DNA from: Leptospira_B sp964571605
Lineage (GTDB): Bacteria; Spirochaetota; Leptospiria; Leptospirales; Leptospiraceae
Reading direction: 5' to 3'
Length of the DNA: 10,370 nucleotides
NCBI GenBank assembly: GCA_964571605.1
Contig: CAZNCS010000140.1
Span: 1 to 10,370 of the forward strand
Shown here piece by piece: positions 6,645 to 10,370 of the stretch. The translations under genes were made by a program, and so were the position numbers. Each line of letters begins with the position of its first letter. Within the stretch, counting starts at the first letter, position 1. The notes beneath the pieces were generated by a model. That model had not been told where the DNA came from. It was given only the letters and a program-made list of their open reading frames with translations, and did not search any database.

Positions 6645-6649
6645 GGGAG
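6645..6649 (+). promoter_or_regulatory. Shine-Dalgarno GGGAG for the PhoU-like gene
   Basis: GGGAG lies nine bases before the ATG at 6659 and supports that start codon. Confidence 0.7.
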
Positions 6650-6658
6650 AAATTTAAA

Positions 6659-7378
6659 ATGGCCTCTAAGTTTGATTATCTCAGAAAAAACCTATACGCA
6701 ATGGCAGAGCTTTGTCTGGAACAAATTCTGATTCTAGACGACGCGATCGAACAGGAAAATCCAGACTTGGCCAAACAGGTGATCGAAAGAGACGATCTGA
6801 TCGATAGTTTGGAAAAACAAAACGATAACCTCTCTCAAAACGCGATTTTGGAAGCGGTCGCCAATCGAAATTTATTAGGTATGGATCAAATCGACGGAGA
6901 GGTCATTCTAAAAAGAGATCCTCTACGTTTCGCACTTTCTTCTATTCGTATCAACAGAAGTTTGGAAAGGATGGGAGACCAAATCGTAAACTGCGCGACT
7001 TGTTATAGAAGGGGATTGATTCCCAAAGGTTTTTTCAGACAGGAAGAAATTCTAGATAAGATGCTTTCTAGAGTTGTAACTCTGGTAGGTATGGCTGTGG
7101 AATCTTTAGTAGAGGAAAAAAATCGGTTTTACGGTTCCGTCCACACTGTGGAAGAAGAATTAAACAATCTTTGCCACGGAGCATTTTTAAAATTCGTAAT
7201 GGACCCTAGATTGGACAAAAACCAATTCGCGGATCTGTACCGTATGATTTTAGGAATCGAAAGAGCGGGAGACTATGCGGTAAATATCGCCGAAGAATTA
7301 GTCCGCCTAAATACAGGAATGGACATTAGACATTTGTCCGATCCCGTACAAGTGACCGAAAAAACAAAATCAGCCTAA
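6659..7378 (+). CDS. phoU: PhoU-family phosphate-signalling regulator
   Basis: The product is 239 residues, the usual length for two tandem PhoU three-helix domains. It is rich in acidic helical segments and has no signal peptide. Each domain has its metal-binding E-x-x-x-D helix: SLERMGDQIVN at about 101-111 (Glu103, Asp107) and GIERAGDYAVNIAEE at about 199-213 (Glu201, Asp205). PhoU proteins bind Fe, Mn or other metals through these acidic residues. They connect the Pst phosphate transporter to the PhoR histidine kinase, repressing the Pho response when phosphate is plentiful. No pst, phoB or phoR gene is near, so this is a stand-alone copy, either the main regulator or a paralogue. It has its own upstream region with a GGGAG ribosome-binding site. 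It is convergent with the DUF1554 lipoprotein gene across a 25-base gap. The domain call is firm; the exact partner is not known. Confidence 0.9.
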   Translation: MASKFDYLRKNLYAMAELCLEQILILDDAIEQENPDLAKQVIERDDLIDSLEKQNDNLSQNAILEAVANRNLLGMDQIDGEVILKRDPLRFALSSIRINRSLERMGDQIVNCATCYRRGLIPKGFFRQEEILDKMLSRVVTLVGMAVESLVEEKNRFYGSVHTVEEELNNLCHGAFLKFVMDPRLDKNQFADLYRMILGIERAGDYAVNIAEELVRLNTGMDIRHLSDPVQVTEKTKSA

Positions 7379-7380
7379 TA

Positions 7381-7400
7381 ACATTCTAAATATTGAATGT
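7381..7400. terminator. Weak hairpin between convergent genes
   Basis: ACATTC (7381-7386) pairs with GAATGT (7395-7400) around an eight-base loop, filling most of the 25-base gap between the convergent phoU and DUF1554 genes. It is A/T-rich, has no clear T-run on either strand and would be a weak bidirectional terminator at best. Confidence 0.3.
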
Positions 7401-7403
7401 CCC

Positions 7404-8324
7404 TTATTGCTGGACACAAACCAGAGAAAGGGGCGAATCGCAAGTTGTAGTGGCCCCGGAAAAAATCCCCGAGCTAGACGAATTCGACGCATTCCCTGCA
7501 TTTCCAGGAACACCGGCACTTTGAGAAGCCCAATTGCTACAATTACTTCCGGTCGACCAGTCCGCGTTCAAGCCGGTCCAATAAGAACCTCCAGACGCGG
7601 TGATTCCATTCTGTGAGCCGAAAATGAATTGAGCGTTCGCGTCAGTATCGAATGCTTTCGCAGTAACCGGAAAATCGATATAACTCATATTGGGTTTTAA
7701 GACCCAATTGATTTGCGGCAAAGAAGCTCTTCTCCAAGTTCCTGCTACGGCAAACGTTTTGTAAGTTCCGGCAGGAAGGCTCGAGATACCTGCCGCTTCG
7801 TTTTGACAAATAATATCCGCAAAACCGATCGAAAAAGCTCCCGTATAAACAGGGCTCGTAGCAAACAAATATCTATCGTTATCTTTTTGTTGCAGAGGAT
7901 AAGAGATCGTTTCGGACGTAGGAGTGAGTATGGACAATATTATGTTATCATTAACCGTATCCGCATCGTCAGAGGCCCCGATAATTGTCAGAGTTTGGGA
8001 AACATTATAATTAGCAGGAGTGAAACTTAAAGAACTCGGCGCAACGGAAGCAAGACTAGGGTTACTTACTGAAAAGTTATAAGTCACGCTGCTTGCAGGT
8101 GCTTCCACCAGGGAAATAGAAAGATCCAGACTTGCCCCTTCGGGAATAAGACTCCCTCCGGTGATAATAACTTCGCGATCGCAGCTATTTAGAAGGCAAT
8201 TAATAATCGCATTCTCCATAAACTCTTTTGTACTAGGATCCCCCGGATTTTCGGATTTGATCGCACATCCTAAGATCGAAATCGCTAAAAGAATTTTAAT
8301 GGGAAGAAGAAAACGTGAAAACAA
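7404..8324 (-). CDS. DUF1554 lipoprotein with N-terminal beta-sandwich-like domain
   Basis: The product is 306 residues. The signal peptide ends in ISILGC, with Cys20 the lipidation site, followed by a short charged tether. Residues about 52-148 form a beta-rich domain with PEGASLDLSISL and SLSFTPANYNVSQTLTI, resembling Calx-beta-type or bacterial Ig-like surface repeats. Residues about 151-306 match DUF1554 (PF07588): RYLFATSPVYTGAFSIGFAD, then CQNEAA, TWRRAS, YWTGLNADWSTGSNCSNWAS and a C-terminal CDSPLSLVCVQQ. The Cys pairs may form disulfides. DUF1554 occurs in many Leptospira lipoproteins that are probably surface-exposed, and its function is unknown. The start is TTG at 8324: an in-frame TGA lies 18 bases upstream, no ATG is available, and AGGG sits five bases before the TTG. 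The neighbouring minus-strand genes may be separately transcribed, since 75 bases separate them. Family call is confident. Confidence 0.9.
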   Translation of the reverse strand: MFSRFLLPIKILLAISILGCAIKSENPGDPSTKEFMENAIINCLLNSCDREVIITGGSLIPEGASLDLSISLVEAPASSVTYNFSVSNPSLASVAPSSLSFTPANYNVSQTLTIIGASDDADTVNDNIILSILTPTSETISYPLQQKDNDRYLFATSPVYTGAFSIGFADIICQNEAAGISSLPAGTYKTFAVAGTWRRASLPQINWVLKPNMSYIDFPVTAKAFDTDANAQFIFGSQNGITASGGSYWTGLNADWSTGSNCSNWASQSAGVPGNAGNASNSSSSGIFSGATTTCDSPLSLVCVQQ

Positions 8325-8329
8325 AATAT

Positions 8330-8333
8330 CCCT
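8330..8333 (-). promoter_or_regulatory. Shine-Dalgarno AGGG supporting the TTG start
   Basis: On the minus strand AGGG is followed by ATATT and then the TTG at 8324. Together with an upstream in-frame TGA, it fixes this non-ATG start for the DUF1554 lipoprotein. Confidence 0.6.
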
Positions 8334-8399
8334 GCCTACTCAATACAACAAAGCCGTATCCTGACCTTTGCACATATTTGACTCCGAAATTTAGAATTT

Positions 8400-9802
<1,403 letters not shown>

Positions 9803-10072
9803 GGATTCCTTTCTAAGAACCAGTTCTAAATTTGCAATATCATAATTTCAATGCAAACCTAGGATTCGAATCGAATTCTAATAGCAAAATCGAATATCAG
9901 AAGGAATATTCAATTTTCTTTCTACAAGTCTCCGATCCAAATTTTTCATTTATCGAATTGGAAAATGAAAAGAAATATTTTTCTATTACAAAAGTAAACA
10001 AAGTCGCAGGAAAGATATTTCATTGCTTCCTATACGATTGTATCCAGAATTGTCATGTCAGAGAAATACATC
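9803..10072. other. A/T-rich divergent intergenic region
   Basis: These 270 bases separate the divergent carboxylesterase and LamG lipoprotein genes. They hold the carboxylesterase ribosome-binding site (9807-9812) and a short inverted repeat AGAAC-CA-GTTCT (9816-9827) next to it. The rest is A/T-rich with no promoter I can place confidently. A reading frame does cross it, but its composition does not look like protein. Confidence 0.5.
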
Positions 10073-10370
10073 ATGGCCCGATTTTTTTTGTATCTACGTT
10101 ACATTTGTTTCTCTCTGATTTTAATTTCCTGCCTTCAGAACTGCGGCACGTATATCTACTTGGATCATGTATTATCTACTTCCAATAAAGAAGATGTCCG
10201 GACCCAATTCGCCGAAATGGTTTTATTAACCACGAATGTAGGGCTCATTCATTATTGGCCTCTGGATGGAGACGCGAAAGATAGAGTTGGATCTATGCAT
10301 CTCACAGCTACAGGTTCGCCCACGGTTACGGCCGATCATAATGGGCTCCCCAATGGGGCATTTCAATATG
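10073..10370 (+). CDS. LamG-like domain lipoprotein, N-terminal part, cut by right edge
   Basis: The frame is open from ATG at 10073 to the right edge, giving 99 complete codons. The signal peptide (ARFFLYLRYICFSLILISC) gives Cys20 as the likely lipidation site; Cys24 (LQNC) is an alternative. A charged stretch follows, then GLIHYWPLDGDAKDRVGS at about 62-79 and the start of a LTATGSPTVTADHNGLPNGA block. This is the typical opening of a laminin-G / concanavalin A-like jelly-roll domain, as in many bacterial surface proteins that bind carbohydrate or host glycans. A weak AGAGAAA lies about 10 bases before the ATG. The gene is divergent from the carboxylesterase. The total length and any further domains cannot be seen. 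The class call is good; function is inference. Confidence 0.8.
   Translation, partial: MARFFLYLRYICFSLILISCLQNCGTYIYLDHVLSTSNKEDVRTQFAEMVLLTTNVGLIHYWPLDGDAKDRVGSMHLTATGSPTVTADHNGLPNGAFQY

Noticed and set aside
9816..9827. AGAAC-CA-GTTCT inverted repeat as an operator
   Set aside because: Arms of only five bases are common by chance in A/T-rich DNA, and it does not match the leptospiral LexA or the Fur-type pattern.
9832..10188. A 118-codon plus-strand frame starting at TTG
   Set aside because: It overlaps the well-supported LamG lipoprotein start in another frame, has no ribosome-binding site, and its Asn/Phe/Ile/Ser-rich composition follows the A/T-rich intergenic DNA.

Overview
The window looks like chromosomal DNA from a spirochaete of the genus Leptospira. 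The evidence is the moderate-to-low GC content, several lipoproteins with the loose spirochaetal lipobox, a DUF1554-type lipoprotein (a family expanded in Leptospira), and a lipoprotein imelysin / di-heme oxidoreductase / imelysin cassette resembling the leptospiral LruB region. The apparent GC content is higher than in L. interrogans, which suggests a different species group. Genus is inferred from protein families, not from a marker gene.

Layout. 1-158 (minus): N-terminal part of an unrecognised gene that runs off the left edge. 353-1354 (plus): a CrtC/AttH-like (lipocalin-like fold) protein, divergent from it. 1355-1733: a 379-base non-coding regulatory region with a good Fur-like operator next to a -35-like hexamer, a weaker second Fur-like site and three consecutive hairpins in the probable leader. 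1734-6010 (plus): the main cassette of three lipoproteins, namely an imelysin with an intact GxHxxE motif, a di-heme (two CxxCH) oxidoreductase, and a second imelysin-like protein whose motif reads GFEALE. 6077-6493 (plus): a MAPEG-family membrane protein, closed by a 10-bp perfect hairpin. 6659-7378 (plus): a stand-alone PhoU-type protein. 7404-8324 (minus): a DUF1554 lipoprotein with a beta-rich N-terminal domain and a TTG start. 8400-9104 and 9101-9802 (minus): a nucleotidyltransferase-fold protein translationally coupled (ATGA overlap) to an upstream alpha/beta-hydrolase carboxylesterase. 10073 to the right edge (plus): the start of a lipoprotein with a LamG/concanavalin-like domain.

How the parts may work together. 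The imelysin-DHOR-imelysin order is a known arrangement in iron-regulated loci of other bacteria. Here all three products carry lipoprotein signals, so they probably sit together on a periplasmic or outer-membrane face. With the Fur-like box, this points to an iron-responsive, membrane-anchored redox and metal-handling unit. The biochemical role of imelysins is unsettled, so the function is inference. The most interesting parts are the structured, apparently Fur-controlled leader, the divergence of the second imelysin's motif, and a CxxH...CxxxC cluster inserted in the nucleotidyltransferase. I saw no tRNA, rRNA, CRISPR array, insertion sequence or prophage gene.
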